Made by a program: the position numbers and the translations under genes. From Streptomyces sp. JJ36 (GTDB taxonomy: Bacteria > Actinomycetota > Actinomycetes > Streptomycetales > Streptomycetaceae): DNA of 57,531 bases. Where the stretch lies: positions 1 through 57,531 of the forward strand of contig NZ_JACYHE010000034.1 of assembly GCF_021696945.1 (NCBI RefSeq), read 5' to 3'. Positions 25,614 to 36,588 of this stretch are shown here, one piece after another (positions within the stretch are counted from its first letter, which is position 1; every line of letters begins with the position of its first letter). The notes under the pieces are model-generated. The model was not told the origin of the DNA, did not search any database, and saw nothing but the letters and a program-made list of their open reading frames with translations.

Positions 25614-27032
25614 ATGACGACTTCGGTGGAACCGGATTCCGGCAGCGGCGACATGACGCAGCAGCAGCAACTCAGCCTCGCGACCTCGGCCGCGCGGAAA
25701 CTCGCCACCACCACCAAGACACCCCCGCAGATGCAGGGCATCACGTCCCGCTGGCTGCTGCGGGTGCTGCCCTGGGTGCAGGTCTCCGGCGGTACGTTCC
25801 GGGTGAACCGGCGGCTCAGCCACACCCTGGGCGACGGCCGTGTCGAGTTCGACGACACCGGTTCCGGGGTGCGGGTCATCCCCGCCGAGCTCACCGAACT
25901 CCCGCTGCTCCGGGGCTACGACGACCAGCTCGTGCTGGAGGCGCTCGCCCAGCGGTGCGAGCAGCGGGACTTCGGGCCCGGTGAGACGCTGGTGGAGGCC
26001 GGTACCCCCGCTGACCAGCTCGTGCTGGTCGCGCACGGCAAGCTCCAGCAGGTGCGCGAAGGCAAGTACGACCAGACCACCGTCCTGGGCGTGCTGGCCG
26101 ACGGCGACTACGCGGGCGACCAGGAGCTCGCCGGTGAACAGGGCACCTGGCAGTTCAGCCTCCGCTCGCTGACCAGCGGCACCGTGCTGACCCTGAGCAG
26201 GCCGGCCTTCGAGGAGGTCTTCGGGCGCTCCGACAGCCTGCGGGAGCACCTGGAGTCGGCCCGTGCCGCGGTGCCGCGGCAGGGCACCACCCGGGACGGC
26301 GAGGCGGAGATCGCGCTGGCCTCCGGGCATGTGGGCGAGCCGTCGCTGCCGGGCACCTTCGTCGACTACGACCCGGGCCCGCGGGAGTACGAGCTGAGCG
26401 TGGCGCAGACCGTGCTCCGGGTGCACACCCGGGTCGCCGACCTCTACAACGAGCCGATGAACCAGCTCGAGGAGCAGCTCCGGCTGACGGTGGAGGCGCT
26501 GCGTGAGCGCCAGGAGCACGAGATGGTCAACAACCGGGAGATCGGGCTGCTGCACAACGCCGCGCTGCAGCAGCGGCTGCACACCCGGTCCGGCCCGCCC
26601 ACCCCGGACGATCTGGACGAGCTGCTGGCCACGGTGTGGAAGGACCCCAGCGTCATCCTGGCGCACCCGAAGGCGATCGCCGCCATCGGACGTGAGTGCA
26701 GCAGCCGCGGCGTGCACCCGCACACCGTCGACTTCCAGGGCCACGCGGTGCCTTCCTGGCGCGGAATCCCCATCCTGCCGTGCGACAAGATCCCGGTGTC
26801 GCCGACCGGCAGCACCTCCGTGCTGGCGATGCGCACCGGGGAGAAGGCACAGGGCGTCGTCGGTCTCCACCAGACGGGTATTCCCGATGAATACCAGCCC
26901 GGCCTCTCGGTGCGTTTCATGGGCATCAACGAGAAGGCCGTCATGTCCTATCTGGTGAGCGCCTACTATTCCCAGGCGGTGCTCGTGCCGGACGCCCTGG
27001 GAATTCTCGAGGACGTCGAGATCGGCTACTGA
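25614..27032 (+). CDS. Family 2B encapsulin shell protein 1 (EshA-like)
   Basis: This 472-residue protein is of the EshA / family 2B encapsulin type: an HK97-fold shell protein with a cyclic-nucleotide-binding-like domain inserted in its N-terminal half. The N-arm and first HK97 part hold [20 protein letters not shown] and [18 protein letters not shown] (about residues 26-80). The inserted CNB-like domain spans about 95-215 ([20 protein letters not shown] to RPAFEEVF). The HK97 core resumes with [19 protein letters not shown] and ends with [20 protein letters not shown] and [17 protein letters not shown]. Automated pipelines often call such proteins Crp/Fnr regulators, but there is no HTH. 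Known relatives sit beside 2-methylisoborneol synthase; none is present here. The ribosome site is weak (GGA 7 nt upstream). Confidence 0.88.
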   Translation: MTTSVEPDSGSGDMTQQQQLSLATSAARKLATTTKTPPQMQGITSRWLLRVLPWVQVSGGTFRVNRRLSHTLGDGRVEFDDTGSGVRVIPAELTELPLLRGYDDQLVLEALAQRCEQRDFGPGETLVEAGTPADQLVLVAHGKLQQVREGKYDQTTVLGVLADGDYAGDQELAGEQGTWQFSLRSLTSGTVLTLSRPAFEEVFGRSDSLREHLESARAAVPRQGTTRDGEAEIALASGHVGEPSLPGTFVDYDPGPREYELSVAQTVLRVHTRVADLYNEPMNQLEEQLRLTVEALRERQEHEMVNNREIGLLHNAALQQRLHTRSGPPTPDDLDELLATVWKDPSVILAHPKAIAAIGRECSSRGVHPHTVDFQGHAVPSWRGIPILPCDKIPVSPTGSTSVLAMRTGEKAQGVVGLHQTGIPDEYQPGLSVRFMGINEKAVMSYLVSAYYSQAVLVPDALGILEDVEIGY

Positions 27033-27060
27033 CCCGGCACCCCAGGGAAGGTTTCTCCTC

Positions 27061-28437
27061 ATGAGCCCCCGTCCCGATTCCCCACTCCGGACCAGCCTCT
27101 CCACCCGGGCCGCCCGCAAGCTGGCCGGAACCACCAAGACGCCCCCGCAGATGCAGGGCGTCTCGCCGCGCTGGCTGCTGCGGGTCCTGCCCTGGGTGGA
27201 GACCACCGGCGGCACCTTCCGGGTGAACCGGCGGCTCACCCACACCCTGGGCGACGGGCGGGTGGAGTTCGTGTCCACCGGCACGGACGTCCGGGTCATC
27301 CCCGCGGAGCTGCGGGAGATCCCGCTGCTCCGCGGGATGGCCGACCCCGCGGTGCTGGAGGCGCTCGCCGGCCGCTGCGTGCAGCGGGAGCACGCCGCCG
27401 GCGAGACCCTCGCCACCGCCGGCGCCCCGGTCGACGAACTGCTGCTCCTCGCCCACGGCAAGGCGGAACGCCTGGGGGAGGGGCGCTACGGCGGCCCGGC
27501 CCGGCAGGGCGTCATGGCCGGTGGCGACCACGCCGGCGACAGCTCCCTCACCTCGCGGGCCGGCACCTGGCCGCACACCCTCCGCACCCTCACCCGCTGC
27601 ACGGTCCTCGCCCTGCCCCGGGCCGCCTTCCAGGAGGTCGCCGGCCGGTCCGCCGCCCTGCGCGCCCATCTGGACGCCCACCTCTCCCGGCCCGTCCCCC
27701 CGCAGAACAAGCGCGGGGAGGCGGACATCGCGCTGGCCTCCGGGCACGTGGGTGAGGCGCTGCTGCCGGGCACCTTCGTGGACTACGACGCCGGCCCCCG
27801 GGAGTACGAACTGGGCGTCGCCCAGACGATCCTGCGCGTGCACACCCGGGTCGCCGACGTCTACAGCCGGCCCATGGACCAGGTGGAGGAGCAGCTCCGG
27901 CTGACCGCGGAGGGACTGCGGGAGCGCCAGGAGCACGAACTGGTCAACAACCCGGAGTTCGGGTTGCTGCACAACGCCGCGCTGCAGCAGCGGCTGCAAA
28001 GCCGGCACGGCCCGCCCACCCCGGACGACCTGGACGAGCTGCTCGCCCGCCGCCGCAAGACCCGGTGTCTGCTGGCCCACCCGCGCACCATCGCCGCGAT
28101 CGGCCGCGAGCTCAGCCGACGCGGCCTGTACGCGCCGGAGGCCGAGCTGGAGGGGGTACGGGTGCGCACCTGGCGCGGCGTGCCGCTACTGCCCTGCGAC
28201 AAGATCCCGGTCGTGGACGGCACCAGTGCGGTGCTGGCGATGCGGACCGGGCAGAAGGACGAGGGCGTCGTCGGGCTGCGTCAGACCGGCCTCCCGGACG
28301 AGTACCGCCCGGGGCTCAACGTCCGGTTCATGGGTATCGACGAGAAGGCCGTCGTCTCCTATCTGGTGAGCGCCTACTTCTCCGTGGCCGTGCTGGTCCC
28401 CGACGCGCTCGGGATCCTGGAGGACGTGGAGGTCTGA
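27061..28437 (+). CDS. Family 2B encapsulin shell protein 2 (EshA-like paralogue)
   Basis: This 458-residue paralogue of the preceding gene starts 28 nt after its stop codon behind AGGGAAGG, so the two form one operon. The same architecture is visible: [20 protein letters not shown] and [18 protein letters not shown], then a CNB-like insert at about 89-205, then [19 protein letters not shown] and the C-terminal [20 protein letters not shown] and [12 protein letters not shown]. The HK97 parts are nearly superimposable on shell 1, while the CNB insert is clearly more divergent ([16 protein letters not shown] versus [16 protein letters not shown]). It also lacks the first shell's longer N-terminal arm. 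Most likely the two subunits co-assemble or form alternative shells. Confidence 0.88.
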   Translation: MSPRPDSPLRTSLSTRAARKLAGTTKTPPQMQGVSPRWLLRVLPWVETTGGTFRVNRRLTHTLGDGRVEFVSTGTDVRVIPAELREIPLLRGMADPAVLEALAGRCVQREHAAGETLATAGAPVDELLLLAHGKAERLGEGRYGGPARQGVMAGGDHAGDSSLTSRAGTWPHTLRTLTRCTVLALPRAAFQEVAGRSAALRAHLDAHLSRPVPPQNKRGEADIALASGHVGEALLPGTFVDYDAGPREYELGVAQTILRVHTRVADVYSRPMDQVEEQLRLTAEGLRERQEHELVNNPEFGLLHNAALQQRLQSRHGPPTPDDLDELLARRRKTRCLLAHPRTIAAIGRELSRRGLYAPEAELEGVRVRTWRGVPLLPCDKIPVVDGTSAVLAMRTGQKDEGVVGLRQTGLPDEYRPGLNVRFMGIDEKAVVSYLVSAYFSVAVLVPDALGILEDVEV

Positions 28438-28548
28438 CGGGCCCGGCGGGAAGGCGCCGCACCGGCCGCCGCGGCACCGGCCGCCGCGGTCGGTCCGGTG
28501 CCGCCGCGCCGCCGCCGGCCGGCCCGCCCCGGCGGCACCGGGCGGAGG
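28438..28548. terminator. GC-rich bidirectional terminator region
   Basis: The gap between the convergent encapsulin and phosphoketolase genes is made of nested GC repeats (CACCGGCCGCCGCGG occurring twice, followed by a partial complement GGTGCCGCCGCG), which can fold into several hairpins. No single unique stem can be chosen by eye. Confidence 0.35.
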
Positions 28549-30930
28549 TCAGCCGACCCAGGCCCAGTCGGCCACCTCCGGCAGGTCGGTGCCGTGCTCC
28601 CGGATCCAGCGGTGGTGGCGGCTGCGCACGTCCGCCATGGACTGGCGCAGCCCGGCCGCCCGTACGGACAGTCCCGGCACCCGGTCCAGCACGTCCATCA
28701 CCAGCCGGTAGCGGTCCAGGTCGTTGCGCACCACCATGTCGAAGGGGGTGGTCGTCGAGCCCGACTCCTTGTAGCCGCGCACGTGGAGGTTGTCGTGCAC
28801 CGCGCGCCGGTAGGCGAGCCGGTGCACCAGCCACGGATAGCCGTGGTACGCGAAGACCACCGGGCGGTCACGGGTGAAGACGGCGTCGAAGTCGGCGTCC
28901 CGCATGCCGTGCGGGTGCTCCGACGGCGGCATCAGCCGTGCCACGTCCACCACGTTGACCACCCGTACCGCCAGGTCGGGCAGGTGCTTGCGCAGCAGCG
29001 AGGCCGCGGCCAGCGTCTCCTGGGTGGGCACGTCGCCCGCGCAGGCGAGCACCACGTCCGGTTCCCGCCCGTGCCGTTCGGTGCCGGCCCAGTCCCACAC
29101 GCCCAGGCCGCGGGCGCAGTGCTCCCGGGCCTCCTCCAGGCCGAGCCAGTCGAAGCAGGGGTGCTTGCCGGCGACCACCACGTTCACCGTGTCGCGGGTG
29201 CGCAGCACCTCGTCGGTCACGCAGAGCAGGGTGTTGGCGTCCGGAGGCAGGTACACCCGCACCACGTCCGGGCTCTTGTTGAGCACGTGGTCGACAAAGC
29301 CCGGGTCCTGGTGCGAGAAGCCGTTGTGGTCCTGGCGCCAGGTGTGCGATGTCAGCAGGTAGTTGAGCGAGGCGACCGGGCGCCGCCACGGCACCTCCCG
29401 GGCGCTGTGCACCCACTTCACATGCTGGCTCGCCATGCTCCCCACGATGTGTGCGAACGCCTCGTAGGAGGCGAACAGCCCGTGCCGGCCGGTGAGGACG
29501 TAGCCCTCCAGCCAGCCCTGGCACAGGTGCTCGGAGAGCACCTCCAGCACCCGGCCGTGCCGGCCCAGATGCTCGTCCGTCGGGAGCTGCCGCTCCTGCC
29601 AGCCCCGGGGGGAGGCGCCGTAGACGCCGTCCAGGTGGTTGGAGTCCGTCTCGTCCGGTCCGAAGACGCGGAAGTCGCGGCGCCCGGCGGTGGCGGAGAG
29701 CAGCTCGCCGAGCAGGCCGCCCAGCACCCGGGTCGGCTCGTGCGCGGTCGTACCCGGCCGCTGCACCGGCACGGCGTGCGGCTCCAGTTCCGGCAGCGGC
29801 AGCGGGCGCAGCAGCCGCCCGCCGTTGGCGTGCGCCCCGGCGCCGAGCCGCCGGTCGCCGTCGGGCACACAGGAGAGCACCTGCTCCACCGGCCGGCCGC
29901 GGTCGTCGAAGAGTTCCCCGGGGCCGTACGAGCGCAGCCACCGCTCCAGCAGCCGCAGCCGTTCCGGGTCCTCCCGCACCCCCGGCAGCGGGATCTGGTG
30001 CGCCCGCCAGGTGTCCTCCACGGGCAGCCCGTCGAGATCGGCCGGACCGGTCCAGCCCTTCGGCGTGCGCAGCACGATCACCGGCCAGTGCGGCCGTTCG
30101 CCACCGGTGTTGTCGGCGCGTGCCGCGCGCTGGATGCCGGCGATCCGGTCGAGCGCGCCGTCCATCGCGGACGCCATGTCGCGGTGCACCCGGGCGTGCG
30201 GGGTGCCCGGCTCGGCACGTACGTGGACCGGGTCGTAGCCGTAGCCGCGCAGCAACGCGTCCAGCTCCTCCTCGGGGAGCCGGGAGAGCACGGTCGGATT
30301 GGCGATCTTGTAGCCGTTGAGGTGCAGCACCGGCAGCACCGCGCCGTCGTGCACCGGGTCCAGGAAGGCGTTGGCATGCCAGGAGGTGGCCAGCGGGCCG
30401 GTCTCCGCCTCACCGTCCCCGATGACGCAGCAGGCCACCAGGTCCGGGTTGTCGAACGCGGCGCCGTAGGCGTGCGCCAGCGAGTACCCGAGTTCGCCGC
30501 CCTCCTGGAGGGAGCCCGGGACGTCCGGCGAGGTGTGGCTCGGCAGGCCGCCGGGCTGCGAGAAGGAACGGAACAGCAGCTCCATTCCGGTGGCGTCCCG
30601 GGGCGTGTCCGGGTTGAGCTCGCCGTAGGTGCCCTCCAGCCAGGAGCCCGCCAGCACGGCGGGCGCGCCGTGCCCCGGGCCCCACACGCAGAGCGCGTCC
30701 AGGCCGCGGTTCCTGATCACCCGGTTCAGGTGGGTGTAGACCAGACCGAGACCCGGGCAGGTGCCCCAGTGGCCGAGCAGCCGTGGCTTGACGTGCTCGG
30801 GTCGCAGCGGCTCGCTCAGCAGCGGGTTCTCGCGCAGATAGAGCTGGCAGGCCGAGAGGTACAGGAGCGCGCGCCAGTGGGCGTCGAGGCGCTCCGCCTC
30901 CGCGTCGGTGAGCTGGTCGGGAGTGGGCAT
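28549..30930 (-). CDS. xfp: Xylulose-5-phosphate/fructose-6-phosphate phosphoketolase
   Basis: This 793-residue TPP enzyme splits xylulose-5-P or fructose-6-P with phosphate into acetyl-phosphate and glyceraldehyde-3-P or erythrose-4-P. The length matches the family. Visible signatures are LLGHWGTCPGLGLVYTHLNR (about residues 51-70), VWGPGHGAPA, SLQEGGELGYSLAHAYGAAF (about 137-156), the TPP/Mg motif GDGEAETGPLATSWHANAF (about 171-189) and the phosphate and TPP residues in SHTWRQDHNGFSHQDPGF. ATG 30930 fits the family N-terminus (DAHWRALLYLSACQLYLREN) although the ribosome site is weak. There is no acetate kinase or phosphotransacetylase neighbour. It is divergent from the GAF regulator. Confidence 0.95.
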   Translation of the reverse strand: MPTPDQLTDAEAERLDAHWRALLYLSACQLYLRENPLLSEPLRPEHVKPRLLGHWGTCPGLGLVYTHLNRVIRNRGLDALCVWGPGHGAPAVLAGSWLEGTYGELNPDTPRDATGMELLFRSFSQPGGLPSHTSPDVPGSLQEGGELGYSLAHAYGAAFDNPDLVACCVIGDGEAETGPLATSWHANAFLDPVHDGAVLPVLHLNGYKIANPTVLSRLPEEELDALLRGYGYDPVHVRAEPGTPHARVHRDMASAMDGALDRIAGIQRAARADNTGGERPHWPVIVLRTPKGWTGPADLDGLPVEDTWRAHQIPLPGVREDPERLRLLERWLRSYGPGELFDDRGRPVEQVLSCVPDGDRRLGAGAHANGGRLLRPLPLPELEPHAVPVQRPGTTAHEPTRVLGGLLGELLSATAGRRDFRVFGPDETDSNHLDGVYGASPRGWQERQLPTDEHLGRHGRVLEVLSEHLCQGWLEGYVLTGRHGLFASYEAFAHIVGSMASQHVKWVHSAREVPWRRPVASLNYLLTSHTWRQDHNGFSHQDPGFVDHVLNKSPDVVRVYLPPDANTLLCVTDEVLRTRDTVNVVVAGKHPCFDWLGLEEAREHCARGLGVWDWAGTERHGREPDVVLACAGDVPTQETLAAASLLRKHLPDLAVRVVNVVDVARLMPPSEHPHGMRDADFDAVFTRDRPVVFAYHGYPWLVHRLAYRRAVHDNLHVRGYKESGSTTTPFDMVVRNDLDRYRLVMDVLDRVPGLSVRAAGLRQSMADVRSRHHRWIREHGTDLPEVADWAWVG

Positions 30931-31106
30931 GGAAGCCGGGTACCAGGGACGGAGGAGCTGACACCCGTGCGTCCCGGCGGCGCCCGCCCCCATCTGCGCC
31001 TCGCCTGCGCCGCCGTCGCGTCTCCGCCGTTCCCGCCGCGCCCTCACCATGTCCCCACCGTGTTCGGACCCGGCAGTCGTTGCCTGCCGCCGGGCGGTGC
31101 AGCACG

Positions 31107-32396
31107 ATGGCGCATGTGCTGAATCCTTGGCTCGCCCTGGAGGCGGGAGCGGATCCGGCCGAGCGCACCAGGGCGTTGCTCCGCGCACACGAGGCCTTCC
31201 TCACCGGTGCCCCGGTCTCCGCGCCGGTCCGGCAGGTCGTCGCCGACTCCTGGCGCCGCTGCGCCGGTGCCCTCGTACGCCCGGAGAACGTCGCCCGGCT
31301 CGCGCTGACCGGCGCGGACCTCGCCGCCCACCGGGACGCCCATCCGCTGGCGCGGGTGATGCCGGTGGTGCGGGAGCTGCTCGGCTCGGTCGCCGACGAC
31401 GGTGCGCATCTGCTGTCGGTGTGCGACGAACGAGGGCGGCTGCTCTGGGTGGAGGGGCATCCGCAGGTGTGCCGCAAGGCGGAGCGGATGAACTTCGTGC
31501 CCGGCGCCCGCTGGGCGGAGAGCGCGGTGGGCACCAACGCGCCGGGCACCGCGCTCGCCGTGGACCACGCGGTGCAGATCTTCACCGCCGAGCACTACTG
31601 CCGTCCGGTGCAGGCCTGGACCTGCTCGGCGGCGCCGGTGCACGATCCGGTGACCGGGCGGCTCCTCGGCGCCGTGGACATCACCGGCGGTGACCACCTG
31701 GCGGCCCCGCAGAGCCTCGCCCTGGTGCAGGCCACCGTACGGGCCGCCGAGTCGGCCCTCGCCGGTCCCGCCGCCGGGCGCCCCGGCGCCGCCGCCCCCG
31801 CCCTGCGGGCCCTGGGCCGCGACGAGGCGGTGCTGGACCCGGACGACGGCCGCCCGCCGGTACGGCTCGGGCGGCGGCACAGCGAGATCCTGTTGCTGCT
31901 CACCGCCCACCCGGACGGCCTGTCCGGCGACCGCCTGGGCCGGGAGCTGTACGGCGACCGCGACGTCACCCCGGTCACGCTGCGTGCCGAGATGTCCCGG
32001 CTGCGGCAGCTTCTCGGGCCGCTGCTGGCGTCCCGCCCCTACCGGCTCCGCCGGCCGCTGCGCACGGACTACGACACCGTGCGGGAGGCCCTGGCCGCGG
32101 ACCCGGCCGGCGCACTCGCCGCCTACCGCGGCCCGCTGCTGCCGCTCTCCGAGGCCCCCGGCGTGGTCCGGCTGCGGCGGATGCTGGAGGACCGGCTCCG
32201 GCAGCGGCTGCTCGGGGCCGCCGACCCGGTGCTGCTGGAGGAGTGGGTGGGCACCCCCTGGGGCGAGCACGACCTGGAGGCCTGGGAGGCGTTGCTGGGG
32301 GCGGTGCCGGCCGGCGACCCCGTGCGGCCCCGGCTGGCCACCCGGGTGCGGGAACTGCGGGACGCCTTCGGGCTGCCGGACGCCTACCCACCGTGA
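31107..32396 (+). CDS. GAF domain transcriptional regulator of the aldehyde dehydrogenase genes
   Basis: This is a protein of about 429 residues. An N-terminal segment with VADSWRRC (about 48-55) is followed by a GAF domain (about 85-210: LLSVCDERGRLLWVEG, SAVGTNAPGTALAVDHAVQI, YCRPVQAWTCSAAPVHDPVT), as in AcoR/MimR-type activators of alcohol and diol metabolism. Instead of an AAA+ sigma-54 module it ends in a winged-helix-like region (RRHSEILLLLTAHPDGLSGDR, VTPVTLRAEMSRLRQLLG), an actinobacterial layout. ATG 31107 is chosen, but the ribosome site is poor and the ORF opens slightly upstream. It is followed by exaC and a DUF779 gene, which it probably activates in response to an aldehyde or alcohol. 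Confidence 0.8.
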   Translation: MAHVLNPWLALEAGADPAERTRALLRAHEAFLTGAPVSAPVRQVVADSWRRCAGALVRPENVARLALTGADLAAHRDAHPLARVMPVVRELLGSVADDGAHLLSVCDERGRLLWVEGHPQVCRKAERMNFVPGARWAESAVGTNAPGTALAVDHAVQIFTAEHYCRPVQAWTCSAAPVHDPVTGRLLGAVDITGGDHLAAPQSLALVQATVRAAESALAGPAAGRPGAAAPALRALGRDEAVLDPDDGRPPVRLGRRHSEILLLLTAHPDGLSGDRLGRELYGDRDVTPVTLRAEMSRLRQLLGPLLASRPYRLRRPLRTDYDTVREALAADPAGALAAYRGPLLPLSEAPGVVRLRRMLEDRLRQRLLGAADPVLLEEWVGTPWGEHDLEAWEALLGAVPAGDPVRPRLATRVRELRDAFGLPDAYPP

Positions 32397-32522
32397 CCGC
32401 GGTGCGTCCCGCTGCAACGTCCCCGCAACCTCCCGGCGGCTAGCCTCTCCCGCGTCCGGCGCCCGGCACGGACTTCGTGCCGGTGCGCCCCATCCGCGTC
32501 AGCCGCGAGGGAGGCCAGGCAC

Positions 32523-34045
<1,523 letters not shown>

Positions 34046-34046
<1 letters not shown>

Positions 34047-34405
34047 TGCCGCGCGTGGACCTCACCCCGGACGCCGCCGCGCTGCTGCGGCGGCTCGCCG
34101 GGCGGCACGGGCCGCTGATGTTCCACCAGTCCGGTGGCTGTTGCGACGGCAGCGCCCCCATGTGCTACCCGCGCGGCGAGTTCCGTACCGGCGACTCCGA
34201 CGTCCTGCTCGCCGAACTCGCCGTGGAGGGCGTCCCCGAGCCGGTGCCCTTCTGGATCTCCGCGGCCCAGCACGAACGGTGGCGCCACACCGGGCTGACG
34301 GTCGACGTGGTCCCTGGGCGCGGCGCGGGCTTCTCGCTGGAGGCGCCCGAGGGCGTGCGGTTCCTCATCCGCTCCCGGCTGCTGGGCGCGGACGACGGCT
34401 CCTGA
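34046..34405 (+). CDS. DUF779 protein, ExaC companion
   Basis: This 119-residue soluble protein starts within the stop of the aldehyde dehydrogenase gene (TGATG), so translation is coupled. The Cys-rich HQSGGCCDGSAPMCYP (about residues 29-44) is the DUF779 hallmark and may bind a metal or form a disulfide. The family is found almost exclusively next to ExaC-like dehydrogenases, so it is probably an accessory or maturation factor. Its biochemical role is unknown. Confidence 0.88.
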
Positions 34406-34419
34406 GCGGCGCCCCGGAA

Positions 34420-34455
34420 CACCGCCGTGCCCGTGGACGGCGCGGGCACGGCGGT
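34420..34455 (+). terminator. Terminator of the exaC operon
   Basis: ACCGCCGTGCCCG (34420-34432) and CGGGCACGGCGGT (34443-34455) form a perfect 13-bp stem with a 10-nt loop, 14 nt after the DUF779 stop codon. Confidence 0.75.
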
Positions 34456-34566
34456 CCCCCTCTCCGCCGCGCCGGGCTGCACCGGCCGCGTCCCGGCAGG
34501 CCGTTCCCGCCGGTCCTCCCCGCGCTTCCGGCCGTCCCGCGGACGGCCGCGTGCGACTGGTGCCGG

Positions 34567-35046
34567 TCAGTACCCCCGGCCCTGGTACGGGCGGCCGTAC
34601 GGATCGTCGTACGGCCCCGGCATCTGACGGGGAGCGGAGGGCCGCGGCGGAGCGACCGGGCGCATCTGCGGGTGCTGCTGCGGCTGCTGGGCGGCGCCGC
34701 CCGGATGCTGGCCCGGACCCGGATGGCCGCGGGGCGCGGCCTGCTGCTGCGGGATGTAGGGCGCGGGCGTCTGCTGCAGCGGCGTGGGCTGCGGCGCGGC
34801 GGGATACCCGTGCGGAGGGGTGTGCTGGGGCTGTGGCTGCTGGTGGTGGGCCGGCCCGGAGGGCAGCGCGGGCAGCGCGGCCGGGAGGGCGGGGAGCTGG
34901 CCACCCGTGTCGTACGCCGCGGGGACCCGGATCGGTGCGATCTGCGGAGTGCCCCGCTCGGCGACGAGCATGTCGTAGATCGGAGTGTCGGGGAAGGCAG
35001 GTGCAGCGTAGTAACCGCCGCCGTAGGTGCTGCGGGGGGAGGTCAT
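34567..35046 (-). CDS. Pro/Gln-rich DUF6643-like protein
   Basis: This 159-residue protein has a conserved N-terminal block (TSPRSTYGGGYYAAPAFPDT, IYDMLVAERGTPQIAPIRVP, about residues 1-45). The rest is disordered and rich in Pro, Gln, Gly and His (HHQQPQPQHTPPHGYPA), ending in Arg/Tyr-rich PYDDPYGRPYQGRGY. I recall this as the Streptomyces-specific DUF6643 family, of unknown function. ATG 35046 is preferred over ATG 35052 because TAACTT lies 6 nt upstream of it and the protein family starts at that residue. It is divergent from the TerD gene. Confidence 0.72.
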   Translation of the reverse strand: MTSPRSTYGGGYYAAPAFPDTPIYDMLVAERGTPQIAPIRVPAAYDTGGQLPALPAALPALPSGPAHHQQPQPQHTPPHGYPAAPQPTPLQQTPAPYIPQQQAAPRGHPGPGQHPGGAAQQPQQHPQMRPVAPPRPSAPRQMPGPYDDPYGRPYQGRGY

Positions 35047-35052
35047 GTCCAT

Positions 35053-35058
35053 AAGTTA
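35053..35058 (-). promoter_or_regulatory. -10 element of leaderless DUF6643-like mRNA
   Basis: On the minus strand TAACTT ends 6 nt before ATG 35046, with no ribosome binding site. The remaining divergent region to 35261 is relatively AT-rich for this genome. It also holds TAGGTT at 35222-35227, a likely -10 for the TerD gene. Confidence 0.45.
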
Positions 35059-35261
35059 AGCCCACGATGTGCTGGTTGGGGAGCCCGATAAGAGGGTCAT
35101 TTTGCGTGCTCGGAGTGGCCGCGAGCCGCCAACCCTCAGAAAGCAGGGGAAAACGGTCGTCAGGGAGCGTTGTGATCGGGTGAAGAGCGACTTTGCGCCA
35201 CTGCCGGCGCGCCGGGGTGGGTAGGTTGGGCAGCGGCCGACGAGCAGGAGGGGGAGTCCCG

Positions 35262-36533
35262 ATGACGATGAGCAAGGGCGCCAACGTCCCGGTGGCGGCA
35301 GAGGCCGTCCGGGTGGAGCTGGGCTGGGCGACCGGACCGGGGGTGCCGGAGGTGGACGCCTCCGCGCTGCTGCTCAGCGAGGGCAGGGTGCGCTCCGACG
35401 CCGACTTCGTCTTCTACAACCAGCCCGTGCATCCCGCGGGCGCCGTCCGGCACGAGGGCCGGAGCCCGCAGGGCGGCGCCGTCCGCGAGGCTCTGGCCGT
35501 GGACCTCGCCCGGGTGGAGCCCGGCGTGGACCGCATCGTGGTCGCCGCCTCCGCCGACGGCGGTACCTTCGGCGCCGTTCCCGGCCTGCACGTACGGGTC
35601 CTGGACCCGGCCGGCGCCGAACTCGCCCGCTACGACAGCGCCGACGCCTCCACGGAGACCGCCTTCGTGCTGGGTGAGCTCTACCGGCGGCAGGGCGGCT
35701 GGAAGTTCCGCGCGGTGGGTCAGGGGTACGCCAGCGGGCTGGCCGGGCTCGCCACGGACTTCGGCATCAGCGTCGACGAGCCGCAGACGGCACCCGCCCC
35801 CGCGGCCCCGGCGCCCGCCGCTCCCGCGCCGCCCGCGCCCGCCCCCGCGCCCCCGCCGGCGTCCCCCTCCGCACCGCCGCCGGCCCCTGCGCCCGTGCGG
35901 CTCAGCAAGGTCACCCTGACCAAGGAGGCCCCCTCCGTCTCCCTGACCAAGCAGGGCGGCACCTCGGGCGCCCTGCGGGTCAACCTCAACTGGGAGGTGC
36001 AGAAGCAGTTCTCGGGCTGGGGCCGCAAGCTCGGCCGGGCCATGGCCCTGCACAACGACCTCGATCTCGACCTGTGCGCGCTCTACGAACTCGCCGACGG
36101 GCGCAAGGGCGTCGTGCAGGCCCTGGGGAACGCCTTCGGGGCGCTGCACCAGCCGCCGTACGTCCATCTCGACGGCGACGACCGCACCGGTGCGGTGTCC
36201 ACCGGTGAGAACCTCACGGTCAACCTCGACCACGTCCACGATCTGCGCCGCATCCTGATCTTCGTCACCATCTACGAGGGCGCCCGCAGCTTCGCCGGCC
36301 TGCACGCCACCGTCACCCTCCAGCCCCAGCACGGCGCGCCCGTCGACTTCTCGCTGGACGAGTGCACGGTGCCGTCCCCGGTGTGCGCCCTGGCGCTCCT
36401 CACCAACCAGGGCGGCGACCTCGTGGTGCAGCGGGAGTCCCGCTACCTGATCCCGGAGCGCGGGGTCAGCCCGCAGCGCACCGTCGACCACGCCTACGGC
36501 TGGGGCATGCAGTGGACCCCCGGCCGCAAGTGA
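35262..36533 (+). CDS. Double-domain TerD family protein
   Basis: This 423-residue cytoplasmic protein has two TerD domains. The first spans about 1-170 ([44 protein letters not shown]), where the acidic [12 protein letters not shown] loop binds calcium. A Pro/Ala linker (about 173-212) follows, then a second domain at about 220-423 ([48 protein letters not shown]). TerD proteins bind calcium and belong to tellurite and envelope-stress modules; Streptomyces has many copies with developmental effects. ATG 35262 follows GGAGGGGG, and ATG 35268 is a second possibility. No other ter genes are adjacent. Confidence 0.88.
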   Translation: MTMSKGANVPVAAEAVRVELGWATGPGVPEVDASALLLSEGRVRSDADFVFYNQPVHPAGAVRHEGRSPQGGAVREALAVDLARVEPGVDRIVVAASADGGTFGAVPGLHVRVLDPAGAELARYDSADASTETAFVLGELYRRQGGWKFRAVGQGYASGLAGLATDFGISVDEPQTAPAPAAPAPAAPAPPAPAPAPPPASPSAPPPAPAPVRLSKVTLTKEAPSVSLTKQGGTSGALRVNLNWEVQKQFSGWGRKLGRAMALHNDLDLDLCALYELADGRKGVVQALGNAFGALHQPPYVHLDGDDRTGAVSTGENLTVNLDHVHDLRRILIFVTIYEGARSFAGLHATVTLQPQHGAPVDFSLDECTVPSPVCALALLTNQGGDLVVQRESRYLIPERGVSPQRTVDHAYGWGMQWTPGRK

Positions 36534-36588
36534 GTTCCCGTCCGCCCGCTGCGGGCCGGCCGGGGCCCCGCCCGCCGGGCCGCCCCGG

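Noticed and set aside
25614..28437. Reading the two EshA-like genes as Crp/Fnr transcription factors
   Set aside because: There is no helix-turn-helix. The CNB-like domain is embedded inside a much larger conserved HK97-like protein.
28438..28548. A small RNA or CRISPR-like array in the repeated CCGGCCGCCGCGG stretch
   Set aside because: It has only two imperfect short units without spacers and is better explained as GC-rich terminator sequence between convergent genes.
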